A DNA stretch of 64,000 nt from Sphingobium terrigena (lineage in GTDB: Bacteria; Pseudomonadota; Alphaproteobacteria; Sphingomonadales; Sphingomonadaceae). The notes below the pieces were generated by a model, which ran no database searches, had not been told where the DNA came from, and was given only the letters and a program-made list of their open reading frames with translations. Position numbers and translations under genes: made by a program. Shown piece after piece: positions 27,135-36,097 of the stretch. The DNA is taken from assembly GCF_003591655.1 (NCBI RefSeq), contig NZ_QVRA01000020.1, positions 254 to 64,253 on the forward strand. Reading direction: 5' to 3'. Position 1 is the first letter of the stretch. Every line of letters begins with the position of its first letter.

Positions 27135-27360
27135 GGCGCCGTCTCCCCCAGGGATGAGCATTCTCGCGATCCTCGCCGATCGCGGCGCTGATGACGGCCG
27201 CCATCGCGACGATCGCCGTGACCGCCACGAGGATGCGGAACAGGGTCGGCACGGCCGGGAGCTGCCAGGCGATGAAGGACTGCACCAGGAACAGGCCCTG
27301 GCTGCCGATCATGAGGCGGATCGGTCCCGGCGCCGGCGTCGAGGAGAAGACGCCGTTCAT
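27124..27360 (-). CDS. small tra-operon membrane protein
   Basis: A 78-aa protein with two hydrophobic segments (around FLVQSFIAWQLPAV and ILVAVTAIVAMAAVISAAIG). It overlaps both neighbours, so it is part of the operon. Its position just before traW is where F carries TrbI/TraW-region genes, but I see no homology to TrbI. Function unknown. Confidence 0.62.
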   Translation of the reverse strand: MNGVFSSTPAPGPIRLMIGSQGLFLVQSFIAWQLPAVPTLFRILVAVTAIVAMAAVISAAIGEDRENAHPWGRRRHGR

Positions 27361-27734
27361 GACCGCCTCCACCACCTGTTGAGGTCACGAAACTTTCGGC
27401 CAATGGCGTCCCACGGAATGAGGATCAGGCCCGTAGAGGCCGCGCCCATTCCGGCGCTGATGCCAACGATGACGGCGCCCGGGAGCGGGGCATGCAGGCT
27501 CCATGCGGTCATGAAGGCGCACAGAGACGATAGGACCATGCTGCCCGTCACCAGCAGCGTGTAGCTGACCCGGGCAAAACGACGTTCCGCTTTGATCACC
27601 GTGACGATCGCATAGGCGACCGCCTCGATGCCCAGCGCCTCGCTGTTCACGCTCCGCGCATAGGCGAGAAGCACATTGAGATCGGCGCCAATGCCCGGGA
27701 CCGGGTCGACATCCTCGTCTTGATGCGGGTTCAT
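27357..27734 (-). CDS. small tra-operon membrane protein
   Basis: A 125-aa protein with two membrane segments (YTLLVTGSMVLSSLCAFMTA and AVIVGISAGMGAASTGLILI) after an acidic N-terminus. ATG 27734 overlaps the preceding stop by 4 nt and its stop overlaps the next start likewise. No family recognised. Confidence 0.65.
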   Translation of the reverse strand: MNPHQDEDVDPVPGIGADLNVLLAYARSVNSEALGIEAVAYAIVTVIKAERRFARVSYTLLVTGSMVLSSLCAFMTAWSLHAPLPGAVIVGISAGMGAASTGLILIPWDAIGRKFRDLNRWWRRS

Positions 27735-28060
27735 TTGCGCCTCCATTTCGCCCAGCGCGAGAGAAGCATCCCGCATGCACCCGACAGGCCGATCAGCAGC
27801 ATCCCGCTCGCAAAGCAGGCCGCCGCCACGATGAGTCCGGTGCGGACCGTCTTGAGCACAGGCTGGTCGAGCGCGATCCCGGCCGCGATGACGAGACCGC
27901 CCATCATGCAGGTCTCGATCGCCACCAGCCGCAGTCGCCACTGGAAGGCGGCGGCTTCGGCGCGCTTCGCCACACGCGCCTCGATCAGCGCCTCGATCGC
28001 CGGGTCCTTTTCCCAGTCGAGCGCCAACTGGTCGGGATGGGGAAGGGCCTTGTGTGTCAT
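27731..28060 (-). CDS. small tra-operon membrane protein
   Basis: A 109-aa protein: a charged N-terminal half (EKDPAIEALIEARVAKRAEA) and two membrane segments (LVIAAGIALDQPVL and TGLIVAAACFASGMLLIGLS). It overlaps traC by 4 nt. It and the two following genes form a run of three small membrane proteins between traC and traW; role unknown, possibly inner-membrane partners of TraC. Confidence 0.65.
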   Translation of the reverse strand: MTHKALPHPDQLALDWEKDPAIEALIEARVAKRAEAAAFQWRLRLVAIETCMMGGLVIAAGIALDQPVLKTVRTGLIVAAACFASGMLLIGLSGACGMLLSRWAKWRRK

Positions 28061-30579
28061 GCGACCCTCCAGCCTTCAGGGCCGGCGCCACCCAGCACCT
28101 CGACCGGATCGACGCCGGCCAGTTCGCACACCGCTTCCAGCGGATTGCGGCCCGCCCGCACCAACGCCTCGAAGGCGGCGACCTCATTGGGCGCCGAGGT
28201 GTTGATCCAGTAGCTAAACGGATCGACGACAAGCCGCGCGATGCCGAGCCCGAGCGGGCTGTCGATGAACACCTCGCTATAATGGGGCTTGGCGTTACGG
28301 ACCGATTTCAGCAGGTCGAGTACGAAACCCGAATAGTCGAGAATCTTGTTGTCGACCGCCTTGTCATAGGTTGAGCCCTGCAGCAGGAATTTGGTCGCGG
28401 CATTTTCCAGGATCACCTGGCCCGTGCCGCCGAAGAGCATGAGATCGTTCATGCTCTGGAGGACGATGCCGAAACTGCCCTGATATTTGCGCGCGCGCCG
28501 ATACCCCTGGCCGAAAGCCTCGGCGAGGCGCGAAAGATCCTGCCCGTCGCTGCGCGTCATGAACTGCGCGGCCTCGTCGCACAGGACGAAGCGGGGCTTG
28601 TCGCGGGCCGAGAGATAGAGTTCCTGGGTGACGGCGTTCACCACCACCATCACGATCACGTTGAAAAGGTCCGGAAGAGCCTTCAGCCGTTCGAGTTCCA
28701 GCACCACGAACTCGTCGCGGGAAATATCGAAGGTCGAGGGGCCGTTGAAGAAATGGCCATAAGCGCCTTGCGACCCGAAATCGCGCAGGTTGAACGCGAG
28801 TTCGCGCGCGACCGGCACGAGATGATCGACCCGGTCGAGATCGGAAGCGGTATTGTCGGGATAGCGGCCGAGCCAGTCCCGCACCGCATCGATCCCGTCC
28901 ACGCCCCGTCCGCTGTCGACCGTCCATTGCACGGCGGATTTGAGGAGGTTCCATTCCGACGTGGTGACGGGCTTGCGCGTCGAGGCATTGGCCATCTCCG
29001 CGACGATCGCGACCGCCATGGCAATCGCCGACTGTTTGTCTTCGCCGTCGAGCGCCAGCCCCATGTCGAACGGGTTGAGAACGAGGCGCTCCTCGCCGAT
29101 GTCGATATAGCGCCCGGAACAGAGCGTGCAGAGCTTGCGGTAGGAACCGCCGATATCGATGATCCGGATGAGCGCGCCTTGCGCATAATATTGTTGGCAG
29201 AGGTTATTGAGCAGGAAGCTCTTGCCCGCGCCTGACTCCGCCGAGACGATGAAATTATAATTGTTGATGCGCGGATCGAAGAGATCGAGCGTGATCAGCT
29301 GACCCTTGCGTCCGACATAAAGCAGGGCAGGACGGCCACCGCCGCGGAAATCGGTCTGCACCGGTGCCATCAAGGTCGCGGCCTTGACCGGCATGCGGAA
29401 GTCGCGTTCCAACAGCTTCAATGTGCGTTTTTCCGGATAGAGGCCGAAGGGCAGACTGGCGGCGAGCAGCACGGGCAGCAGATAGCTCTCCTCCTGTACC
29501 ATGAAGGGCAGGGGTTCGGATTCCCACAGCCGCTTGGCGCGGGCCGCCATTTCGCGCGCTTGCGCGCTGTCGCGGCCGAACACCCACATCGTTGGGATCA
29601 CCGAAACGAACCGGCTGTTTGACGCTTCATCGAGAATCCAGCCGATCTCCTCGATCTGCTTGCCGACCTCGACCGCGAAGCTGCCGGCCGCCTTTTGCGC
29701 GGAAAGGATCTGCGCGCGCTTGTGAATCTCGAACTGCGAATGGTCAAAGAGGACCGAGAGGCAATAGAGGAATGGCCCGCCGATCTGGTCGCTATCCTCG
29801 GCGCTCCCGCGCATGCCACCCATGAGGCGATTGGCGCGCTCGGCGGTGATCCGCCGTGCCGGCGCCTTGGGGGTGAGGCAACGCGCGACCTGATTGCCGA
29901 GAAAGACCTCAGGCCCCTCGAAGCAGAGGTCTGGGCCGGCCTCGATAATCTGCCGCGCAATCGAAGGCGCGGGCATGCCACCGATGCTTTCGCTGAGGAA
30001 GACCCCTGGGGCCGGTGCGAACACACCGTTGAAGATCCGCCGATAGAAACTGACCAGTTCGTCCGGCGGCAAGCGCCGGATACCCATCTTCGCAAGTTGC
30101 TCCTCGACTTGCCGACGCAGGTCAGCGCCGAGACTGTTCCGCGTCTTGATAGAGAGAAATAGCCGGAAATCGCGTACCGGGATCGAATGCAGCGCATCGA
30201 GCCCCCTGGTTCCGCTGCGCAGATAATCGGCTGTGCGCCGGGCCGAGGCCTGGACCAGCGGGTCCGGCCGCACCTTGAGGTCGAGATAGGCGTCGAGCGC
30301 CGCATCGATCAGCGGATCGGCGAAGGTGAGGAGTTGAAGGACCGTGCCTTCGGGAAAATGGATGTTGAGAAGGCCGAGAAGGGCCTGCTGGACATGCGCG
30401 AACATATAGGCGGACGGGACAAGCTCCCAGGCCTGGCCCCAGCCATCGTCGATGCACAGGAAGGCTTCCTCCTCTTCGACCCAGGCGACCATCGGCAGGA
30501 AATCCGAATAGGCGTCGCGCGTCACGGCTGCACGCAGGCGCTGGTAGCTGAGATTCTTGTGGACGGGCCGCGCGGTCAT
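28057..30579 (-). CDS. traC: conjugal transfer ATPase TraC (VirB4 family)
   Basis: TraC, the VirB4-type ATPase that powers pilus assembly at the inner membrane, 840 aa. The N-terminal ~400 residues are the TraC/VirB4 N domain; Walker A is SAESGAGKSFLLNN with Lys453. The Walker B region is KPRFVLCDEAAQFM, followed by FGIVLQSMNDLMLFGGTGQV. Full length for the family. Overlaps traV and the small membrane gene by 4 nt each. Confidence 0.95.
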   Translation of the reverse strand: MTARPVHKNLSYQRLRAAVTRDAYSDFLPMVAWVEEEEAFLCIDDGWGQAWELVPSAYMFAHVQQALLGLLNIHFPEGTVLQLLTFADPLIDAALDAYLDLKVRPDPLVQASARRTADYLRSGTRGLDALHSIPVRDFRLFLSIKTRNSLGADLRRQVEEQLAKMGIRRLPPDELVSFYRRIFNGVFAPAPGVFLSESIGGMPAPSIARQIIEAGPDLCFEGPEVFLGNQVARCLTPKAPARRITAERANRLMGGMRGSAEDSDQIGGPFLYCLSVLFDHSQFEIHKRAQILSAQKAAGSFAVEVGKQIEEIGWILDEASNSRFVSVIPTMWVFGRDSAQAREMAARAKRLWESEPLPFMVQEESYLLPVLLAASLPFGLYPEKRTLKLLERDFRMPVKAATLMAPVQTDFRGGGRPALLYVGRKGQLITLDLFDPRINNYNFIVSAESGAGKSFLLNNLCQQYYAQGALIRIIDIGGSYRKLCTLCSGRYIDIGEERLVLNPFDMGLALDGEDKQSAIAMAVAIVAEMANASTRKPVTTSEWNLLKSAVQWTVDSGRGVDGIDAVRDWLGRYPDNTASDLDRVDHLVPVARELAFNLRDFGSQGAYGHFFNGPSTFDISRDEFVVLELERLKALPDLFNVIVMVVVNAVTQELYLSARDKPRFVLCDEAAQFMTRSDGQDLSRLAEAFGQGYRRARKYQGSFGIVLQSMNDLMLFGGTGQVILENAATKFLLQGSTYDKAVDNKILDYSGFVLDLLKSVRNAKPHYSEVFIDSPLGLGIARLVVDPFSYWINTSAPNEVAAFEALVRAGRNPLEAVCELAGVDPVEVLGGAGPEGWRVA

Positions 30580-31223
30580 GGCCGGCTCTCCGGCTCGACG
30601 GCCAGCGGAGTGGCTTCCCCGGTCGGCGCGGCCACGGCGTCTGGCGCGTGCTCGCGTGTCGTGCGCAGCACCGGCGGCGCCGGCGTCCTGCCACCCGGTT
30701 CGACGAGATAATCGCCCACGACCCAGGCCGGCCGGTCGATGATCGAATAGACATAGCGCGCCATGTAGAGGCGGTCTGGCCGCTGCTTGTCGGCATAGGG
30801 GAGGATCAATGTACGGATCGTGCGCGAGGGGCGCAGCATCGGTGAGCCAGGTCCCTCGATCAGCGTGCCGACATTGCGCGGGCTGGATGCCGTCGTAGGA
30901 GCTGGCGGCGCTCCGGCTCTGCTATCGCGCCTGCCCGTCGTCTGCGCGCGCCCCTTCGCTTCCGGGCCAAGCAGCTTGCGATCGTTGGTGACGGCGGGAT
31001 CGGATTTAGAGGCGCGGCCCGCGACCGCATCGGCATAGGCCTGGTCCGGATGGATGCACTGGCCGTGATCGCTGTTCTTGCAGGAGAATTTCTCGCTGTA
31101 GGGCGACATGACCGATCCCACAGTAGCACAGCCCGAAAGTCCGAACAGGGGCAGCGAGAACAGCGATAGCGCGCGCGTTGCGCGCCAGCAGATATTGATA
31201 TGGGAGTGAAGCTGGCGTGGCAT
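30576..31223 (-). CDS. traV: conjugal transfer lipoprotein TraV
   Basis: TraV, the outer-membrane lipoprotein of the F-type core complex, 215 aa. The lipobox is in SLPLFGLSGCATVG, with Cys as the lipidated residue, followed by the family motif YSEKFSCKNSDHGQCIHPDQ. ATG 31223 has AGGAGGTACC directly upstream, which fixes the start; the frame is open much further but unrelated. Works with TraB and TraK as the envelope-spanning channel. Confidence 0.92.
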   Translation of the reverse strand: MPRQLHSHINICWRATRALSLFSLPLFGLSGCATVGSVMSPYSEKFSCKNSDHGQCIHPDQAYADAVAGRASKSDPAVTNDRKLLGPEAKGRAQTTGRRDSRAGAPPAPTTASSPRNVGTLIEGPGSPMLRPSRTIRTLILPYADKQRPDRLYMARYVYSIIDRPAWVVGDYLVEPGGRTPAPPVLRTTREHAPDAVAAPTGEATPLAVEPESRP

Positions 31224-31246
31224 GGTACCTCCTGTCGCTGGGCGCA

Positions 31247-32581
31247 TCAGAACTTGGCTCCCGCGCCGGGTTTGATTTCGAGCGTGGCGCCCTCCTGGAT
31301 CACCACGACCACATCCTTGGCCGCGCCCACCTCGACGATGGGACCAGCCTGGCGAGCGAGATCGAGATAGAAGTCGGTGAGCTTGTCGGAGGATTTGGAG
31401 AGGCCGCCGGCGATGCCGGTCTTGGCCGCGTCGCCCGCGTCGAGCGTGCGAACTGTCCCCAGTGCTGAAGTCGAGGTGTTGCCGAAGGTGCTTTCGACCG
31501 ATTGCGAGATACCGCTGATGGTGCCGGCGATGAACGCGCGCGCCAATGTCGCACCAGCCCGCGTCACCACCTTGCCAGACAGGCCTTTCTTGCCGTCGGT
31601 ATCGACGAAGAAGCCCTTCACCGGCTGATCGACGATCGAATGTTCGTCGAAATCGACGCAGGAGAGGGACACGAGTTGGACCTCGACCCGTTCCTTGGCG
31701 AGACTCCCGGTGGCGTTGCCGACGACGAAGCATCCGGCAAGATTGGCCTTCACCTCATTGGGCAAGACGGCGGGCGCCTGCACCCGCGCGATGATGGGTT
31801 CGGGATTACTGGTCGCGTCCCGGCTCGCCAGCGCGTCGATCCCGGTCAGGAGCCGCGCTTTCATGAAACCAGGCGGTAAATAGATCGTCCGATTCTTTTT
31901 TTTGGACGCGGCGGAATTGTCGGCCGCGCCCTGGGCTACGACCTGACCGGTCGCTGTCCCGATCGCGCCGACCGTTTTTTCCACCGGCGGAGCGGGCGGA
32001 GCAGGCGGCGCAACCGGACCGGTAGGCGGCGCAGGAAGCTTGTCGGCATCCGCGCTGATGTCGCCGGTTTCCGGGGGATAGGGAAGGGCGGGCACGCTGT
32101 CCGGCAGGGCAGGCGGGAGATCGCCATCGATACCGCCCGGCGCTCTGCCGCTGGGCGTGCGTGACCCTGGAACGACCTTGCCTTCCTCGATCGCGCTGAC
32201 CCTGTCGCCCAGAAGCTGCTGGCCATCGAGGACCTTCTTGAGGTCGCCCCGCAGCTTCACCTCGAGACTGTCGCCGCGCAGCCCTGCGCCCATGTTGAGC
32301 GATGCGGCGGGATCGACGGGCTTGATCTCCTCCTCTCTGTCCGACGCGACATAGAGACCGATCCCCAGTGCACCGACTGCCACGCCGACCAGAAGCTGGC
32401 GCGCGCGCAGCTTTTGCTTCGCCGACATCTTGCCCCACAGCGCCTTCCAGTCGAGCAAGGCCGTGGCGGGACGGCGCATGGCTGCCTCTTCGTTGCGTGC
32501 ATTTTGCGCGGCAAGATGCGCCTGATAGGGCGACAGGCTTTCGGGGCCCTCCGCCTGATCTTTGTCCATGTCGCCGTTCAT
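31247..32581 (-). CDS. traB: conjugal transfer protein TraB (VirB10 family)
   Basis: TraB, the inner-to-outer membrane scaffold of the core complex, 444 aa. A cytoplasmic N-terminus, one membrane helix (LLVGVAVGALGIGLYVA), a coiled-coil stretch and a Pro-rich periplasmic linker (APPTGPVAPPAPPAPP) precede the C-terminal domain with KGFFVDTDGKKGLSGKVVTR. Order and length fit the family. Confidence 0.93.
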   Translation of the reverse strand: MNGDMDKDQAEGPESLSPYQAHLAAQNARNEEAAMRRPATALLDWKALWGKMSAKQKLRARQLLVGVAVGALGIGLYVASDREEEIKPVDPAASLNMGAGLRGDSLEVKLRGDLKKVLDGQQLLGDRVSAIEEGKVVPGSRTPSGRAPGGIDGDLPPALPDSVPALPYPPETGDISADADKLPAPPTGPVAPPAPPAPPVEKTVGAIGTATGQVVAQGAADNSAASKKKNRTIYLPPGFMKARLLTGIDALASRDATSNPEPIIARVQAPAVLPNEVKANLAGCFVVGNATGSLAKERVEVQLVSLSCVDFDEHSIVDQPVKGFFVDTDGKKGLSGKVVTRAGATLARAFIAGTISGISQSVESTFGNTSTSALGTVRTLDAGDAAKTGIAGGLSKSSDKLTDFYLDLARQAGPIVEVGAAKDVVVVIQEGATLEIKPGAGAKF

Positions 32582-33414
32582 TGCCCGGCTCCCCTGCGTA
32601 CGACGACCAGTCGGGCCGTTTCACCGGCTTCGAGGCGGACCCGGTCCAGGGTGACCGAGAAGATACGCTCCCCAAGCGCCGGATCGACGAACTGGCGCTC
32701 GTCCAGCGTCACCGCGGCCGTGGATCGCACATGATATTGGGAAGCTGAAAGCCCGGCACCCTCGACGGCGATACGGCGTTGTTCGGTGATCGACAGGTCT
32801 GGCGCCGCCGCAATGCTGAGCGAGCCGGCCGATGGCGCGACCTCGCTGAACGAGGCGGGGATGCGATCGTCCAGCAGCGCCATGGTGATGGAAACGGCGC
32901 GGTCCTCATCGGCCAGCGCAGCCATCAACTCGCTATTGGTCTGGGCGCGTTGCCGGGCGCCGGGCACAAGCACTACCGTCTGGGCCGGGATCTCGGCTGG
33001 CTCGGCATAAAGCGGATAGGTGGCGCCGTTGCAGTGCACGAAGAATTCGGAAGGTTGCGTCACATAAGTGCGCGTCACCTGGCCAGCATCGTCGATCTCC
33101 CGGGCGAGGAACTTGATCCAGGCGTCCGGGCCGCCTTTCTCCACCGCAAGACCCTTCTCGGCGGAAAATTTGATGTCCTCGATTTCGCCGCCCTCGCACA
33201 CGACATGATTGATGTCGCGGTTGGACAGGCGAATATGACTGGTCTGGTCGGGAAGCGCGTGGATCGTCTGCGCCGCCGCCGGCACTGCCAGAAAGAGCAG
33301 GGGAAGCATCAGGGCGCCGCACATCGGCGCGCGGCAGAATTTTCCGGTTGTCGTGATTTCCGAGCCAGCAGGCGCTGCCGCCTGCTTCGAAATCACTTCA
33401 GTGGGTTTCGGCAT
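32578..33414 (-). CDS. traK: conjugal transfer protein TraK
   Basis: TraK, the VirB9-like secretin component of the core complex, 278 aa. A delayed signal peptide (LMLPLLFLAVPAAAQ) is followed by HIRLSNRDINHVVCEGGEI, the typical TraK start, and later GVEG/LDERQFVDP-like beta segments. ATG 33414 lies 17 nt inside traE; its stop overlaps traB by 4 nt. Confidence 0.9.
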   Translation of the reverse strand: MPKPTEVISKQAAAPAGSEITTTGKFCRAPMCGALMLPLLFLAVPAAAQTIHALPDQTSHIRLSNRDINHVVCEGGEIEDIKFSAEKGLAVEKGGPDAWIKFLAREIDDAGQVTRTYVTQPSEFFVHCNGATYPLYAEPAEIPAQTVVLVPGARQRAQTNSELMAALADEDRAVSITMALLDDRIPASFSEVAPSAGSLSIAAAPDLSITEQRRIAVEGAGLSASQYHVRSTAAVTLDERQFVDPALGERIFSVTLDRVRLEAGETARLVVVRRGAGQ

Positions 33415-34033
33415 CGAACTGCTCCTCGGATAGACGCGTCAGCCAGAAGCGGCCATTTTCGATGCCGTAGCCGATGCGTAAAATGCCCCGGAATTTGCGG
33501 ATCACGCCGCCGATGACGCGCACCTTCTCGATTGGCACGACGATCTCATGGGCGGTCCACTGCACCGGCTGGTCGCCCCGGATGTAGGTGGCGATCGACA
33601 GCGTCGGGTTGTTCGCCAGTTCGTCGAGGATGACGTTCAGGCTGTCGCGCATTGCGCCATAAGCGGACGGATGCGCGAGCCCGAGAAGCTCCTGGAACTG
33701 GCGGTCAGCGGAATAGGCGGACCATGTGCCCGACAGCGCGACGATGTTGCGCGTCATCGAGACGATATAGGCCTCGGACGGTTTGTTCCCCGAGACATGA
33801 AGATCGCCGGTCGCGCCGAACGGCACGATGATGGTGCGGGTATTCTGGTTCGTCGTGTAGATCACCACGCCCAGGACTGCGGTAACACCGAACATGCCGG
33901 CGATCGCGACCTTGAGCAGCCGGTTCTCCTCGAAAAGGTTCGCAGAGCCCTGCAGATAGCGATGGATGCCGTAGCTTGCTGGCCTACCCAGCAACGGGTC
34001 ATCGCCCGGTTCTTTGCGCTTGAAGATGCCCAT
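33398..34033 (-). CDS. traE: conjugal transfer protein TraE
   Basis: TraE, a VirB8-related inner-membrane protein of the F-type apparatus, 211 aa. It has an N-terminal cytoplasmic stretch, one membrane helix (VAIAGMFGVTAVLGVVIYTT) and a periplasmic domain. Family length and position (after traL, before traK) agree. Confidence 0.92.
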   Translation of the reverse strand: MGIFKRKEPGDDPLLGRPASYGIHRYLQGSANLFEENRLLKVAIAGMFGVTAVLGVVIYTTNQNTRTIIVPFGATGDLHVSGNKPSEAYIVSMTRNIVALSGTWSAYSADRQFQELLGLAHPSAYGAMRDSLNVILDELANNPTLSIATYIRGDQPVQWTAHEIVVPIEKVRVIGGVIRKFRGILRIGYGIENGRFWLTRLSEEQFDAETH

Positions 34034-34038
34034 GGCGC

Positions 34039-34305
34039 TTACTCGAAGAACCGGGTCTGCGTGGGACCCGGATAGTGTGGGAAGGACACAAGACCCCAGC
34101 GCCAGGCGAGATGAGGCAGATAGCCCCTAGGCTTGGTCCGCTTCCACGGAATGAAAAGGAGAAGGGCTGCGATGAGCGCCCAGCCGACAAATCCGCCTAC
34201 GATCGCAGCCACGAAGATGCTCGAGGTCGCGAGCAGGAACTCGTCCGATCCGAACCACAGGATCTGGACCGGCCGATGCAGATATTGCGGAAGGCGTTCG
34301 TCCAT
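34039..34305 (-). CDS. traL: conjugal transfer protein TraL
   Basis: TraL, a small VirB3-like inner-membrane protein, 88 aa. It begins MDERLPQYLHRPVQILWFGS and has hydrophobic segments (SIFVAAIVGGFVGWALIAAL), ending in the polar TQTRFFE. ATG 34305 is fixed by the ribosome site GGAGGAGAAGGG. Five nucleotides separate it from traE. Confidence 0.93.
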   Translation of the reverse strand: MDERLPQYLHRPVQILWFGSDEFLLATSSIFVAAIVGGFVGWALIAALLLFIPWKRTKPRGYLPHLAWRWGLVSFPHYPGPTQTRFFE

Positions 34306-34353
34306 CTGCCCTTCTCCTCCTGCTTCATGACACCTGTGAAGGTGCCGGTTTCC

Positions 34354-34375
34354 GGGAGCCGAAAATTCGGCTCCC
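34354..34375 (-). terminator. strong hairpin between traA and traL
   Basis: Palindrome GGGAGCCGAA AA TTCGGCTCCC, about 9 bp of GC-rich stem and a 4-nt loop. It lies 60-80 nt after the traA stop and ~50 nt before the traL start. No T run follows, so it may act as an attenuator or as a 3' stabiliser for a separate traA transcript, allowing more pilin than assembly proteins. Confidence 0.6.
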
Positions 34376-34436
34376 AGCACGTTGCCCTCGCGGGTGCGCC
34401 TGGCCGATCAGGCCGATTGCATCTGCGTGGTGCGTC

Positions 34437-34925
34437 TCAGACGACCATTCCGAAAGTCTGGAGAATGGAATCCGCCTTGATCAGGCAGACGGCCGCGACG
34501 ATGGTCGGGATGCCGATCATGATGTTCGAGAAGAGGCGCGAAACGCCGAACAGGAAGGCGGCGACGCCGCCCACGAAGCCCATCGGACCCTTCACGCCCT
34601 GGTTCACGACGATATCGTAGATATCGTAGCCCAGGTCGCCCTGGGCGGGCGCCGAGAAGGCATGGGCGGGACCGCCCACCAGGGCCATGGCGCCTAAAGG
34701 GAGGCCGAGATTGGCCACCGCCAGGGCCTTGTTACCGAGTGTACGCATCATGGCATTGCTCCAAAGAGGAGCCGTCCGATGAAAGCCTGCCGGCATCGAA
34801 AGAGGATCGGTGTCGGCCGGGGCGTCGGTGGACGGCTCCATGAGCCCGCCGCCGCCGGCATCCTGGTTCATCCGTCGGGCCCGGTTCAGGCCGGGACGGA
34901 TGCCATCCGGAAAGAAATCAGACAT
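34437..34925 (-). CDS. traA: conjugative pilin TraA
   Basis: Propilin of the F-type pilus. The last ~105 residues have the pilin layout: leader NKALAVANLGLPLGAMALVG, a likely cleavage after PAHA, a short mature N-terminus FSAPAQGDLGYDIYD, then two hydrophobic segments (GFVGGVAAFLFGVSRLFSN and IPTIVAAVCLIKADSI). With ATG 34925 the protein is 162 aa with an extra acidic N-terminus; ATG 34751 has GGAG upstream and gives 104 aa, nearer to F propilin (121 aa). Which is used I cannot decide. Located between dsbC and traL. Confidence 0.85.
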   Translation of the reverse strand: MSDFFPDGIRPGLNRARRMNQDAGGGGLMEPSTDAPADTDPLSMPAGFHRTAPLWSNAMMRTLGNKALAVANLGLPLGAMALVGGPAHAFSAPAQGDLGYDIYDIVVNQGVKGPMGFVGGVAAFLFGVSRLFSNIMIGIPTIVAAVCLIKADSILQTFGMVV

Positions 34926-34947
34926 GGTCGCACCAGCGCGCTCGAGG

Positions 34948-35784
34948 TCAGCGCGGCGCATCGGACGTTGCCTTTGCCGATGCGGGTTTTGCATGCCGGT
35001 CGAGGAACGCCTCAAGTTCGGCCTGTTGGAAGCCTGAGATAAGCTTGCCGTCGGCGATGAGCGTCGGTGTTCCCGAAATGCCGACCTTGGCCACCAGTTC
35101 GGCGTCCTCCGCCACCTTGTCATGTCCCGCGGCGCATTGACGCAGCACGGGCGCGGTCTGACCGGAGTAGGCAGCGTTGAACGCCTCCTCGCGATCAGGT
35201 GAGCACAGGATATGTTCGGCCTTGGCCGCCGCAGTCGGGTGGATACCGCTCACGAAAAAGATGAGCCGTCTCACCGGCTTCCCCTCCGCCGCCTTGGCAC
35301 TCCAGAAGCGATCGAGCGCCTGGCAATAGGGGCAATCGGGGTCGGTGAACTCGATGATAGTGGGGGCATCTACCGGGCCGATCGCCAGCGCTTTGGCAGG
35401 ATCGATCGCCTTCTGGCGCCGCATCGCACCCTGCTCCTGCGCCAGCGCAGTTAGATTGATGCCATTGCGGTCATAGACCGTCGCGAACAGCATATGTTCA
35501 CTCTGTGGCGCATAATAGACGATCTTTCCGCCCGCCATAGCCTGATAGATCGGCCCTTTCACCGGCGCGGGCCCAAAATCCTCGAACTGCAGGTTCGTGA
35601 AGGTCTGCTGCAGTTTCACCTGGGCTTCGGCGACAGCCTCGTGCAGCGAGGTCGAGCCGTGCGTGCTTCGGGCAGGCTCGTGCCTTTCAGGCGACATGCC
35701 TTGCGCTGCCGCACCATGGAGGGGCATAATGCTCGTCAAGAGAGCGACGAGCATCGCCGTGCGACTGGAAAGCTTTCTGGTCAT
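34948..35784 (-). CDS. dsbC: DsbC-family thiol-disulfide isomerase of the tra operon
   Basis: Periplasmic disulfide isomerase, 278 aa, with a signal peptide (AMLVALLTSIMPLHGAAAQG) and a C-terminal thioredoxin domain carrying C-P-Y-C in FTDPDCPYCQALDRFW and the cis-Pro segment ISGTPTLIADGK. It should correct disulfides in the Cys-rich transfer proteins. ATG 35784 follows GGGAGAATTGC. It is the first gene of the tra operon, just after the TTCCGG repeat region. Confidence 0.88.
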   Translation of the reverse strand: MTRKLSSRTAMLVALLTSIMPLHGAAAQGMSPERHEPARSTHGSTSLHEAVAEAQVKLQQTFTNLQFEDFGPAPVKGPIYQAMAGGKIVYYAPQSEHMLFATVYDRNGINLTALAQEQGAMRRQKAIDPAKALAIGPVDAPTIIEFTDPDCPYCQALDRFWSAKAAEGKPVRRLIFFVSGIHPTAAAKAEHILCSPDREEAFNAAYSGQTAPVLRQCAAGHDKVAEDAELVAKVGISGTPTLIADGKLISGFQQAELEAFLDRHAKPASAKATSDAPR

Positions 35785-36097
35785 AACCGCAATTCTCCCT
35801 GGGTGGAGACGAGGCGGGCGCAGGCTGCCGATCACTCGGAAATTCGCGCCCTTGCTGCCATCTCGACACGGTCTTGAGTGGCGAGAAATCCCTTCTCCGC
35901 ACAAGGGGGGAGGAATCTCACTTCCGGTTTGAGGCACTTCAGTTCCGGTTATCGGAAATGCACTTCCGCAAACCGGAAGTATATTTCCGCTTTCACCTTC
36001 TGTTCCTTGTCTCGGGATCGCTCACTTCGCGCAGAGTCGATAACCTCGCAGGCATATCGACCGCGAAAGAATCACTGCCTGCGTCGGGAGAACGACT
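35785..36097. promoter_or_regulatory. tra operon upstream region with TTCCGG repeats
   Basis: About 310 bp upstream of dsbC and of the divergent gene at 36098. It contains a perfect 12-bp inverted repeat ACTTCCGGTTTG (35920-35931) and CAAACCGGAAGT (35969-35980), and between them TTCCGGTTATCGGAA (35943-35957), itself a 5-bp inverted repeat. A further CACTTCCG (35961-35968) is present. This looks like an operator cluster for the tra operon; the XRE regulator at 36688 is a candidate binder. Confidence 0.6.
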
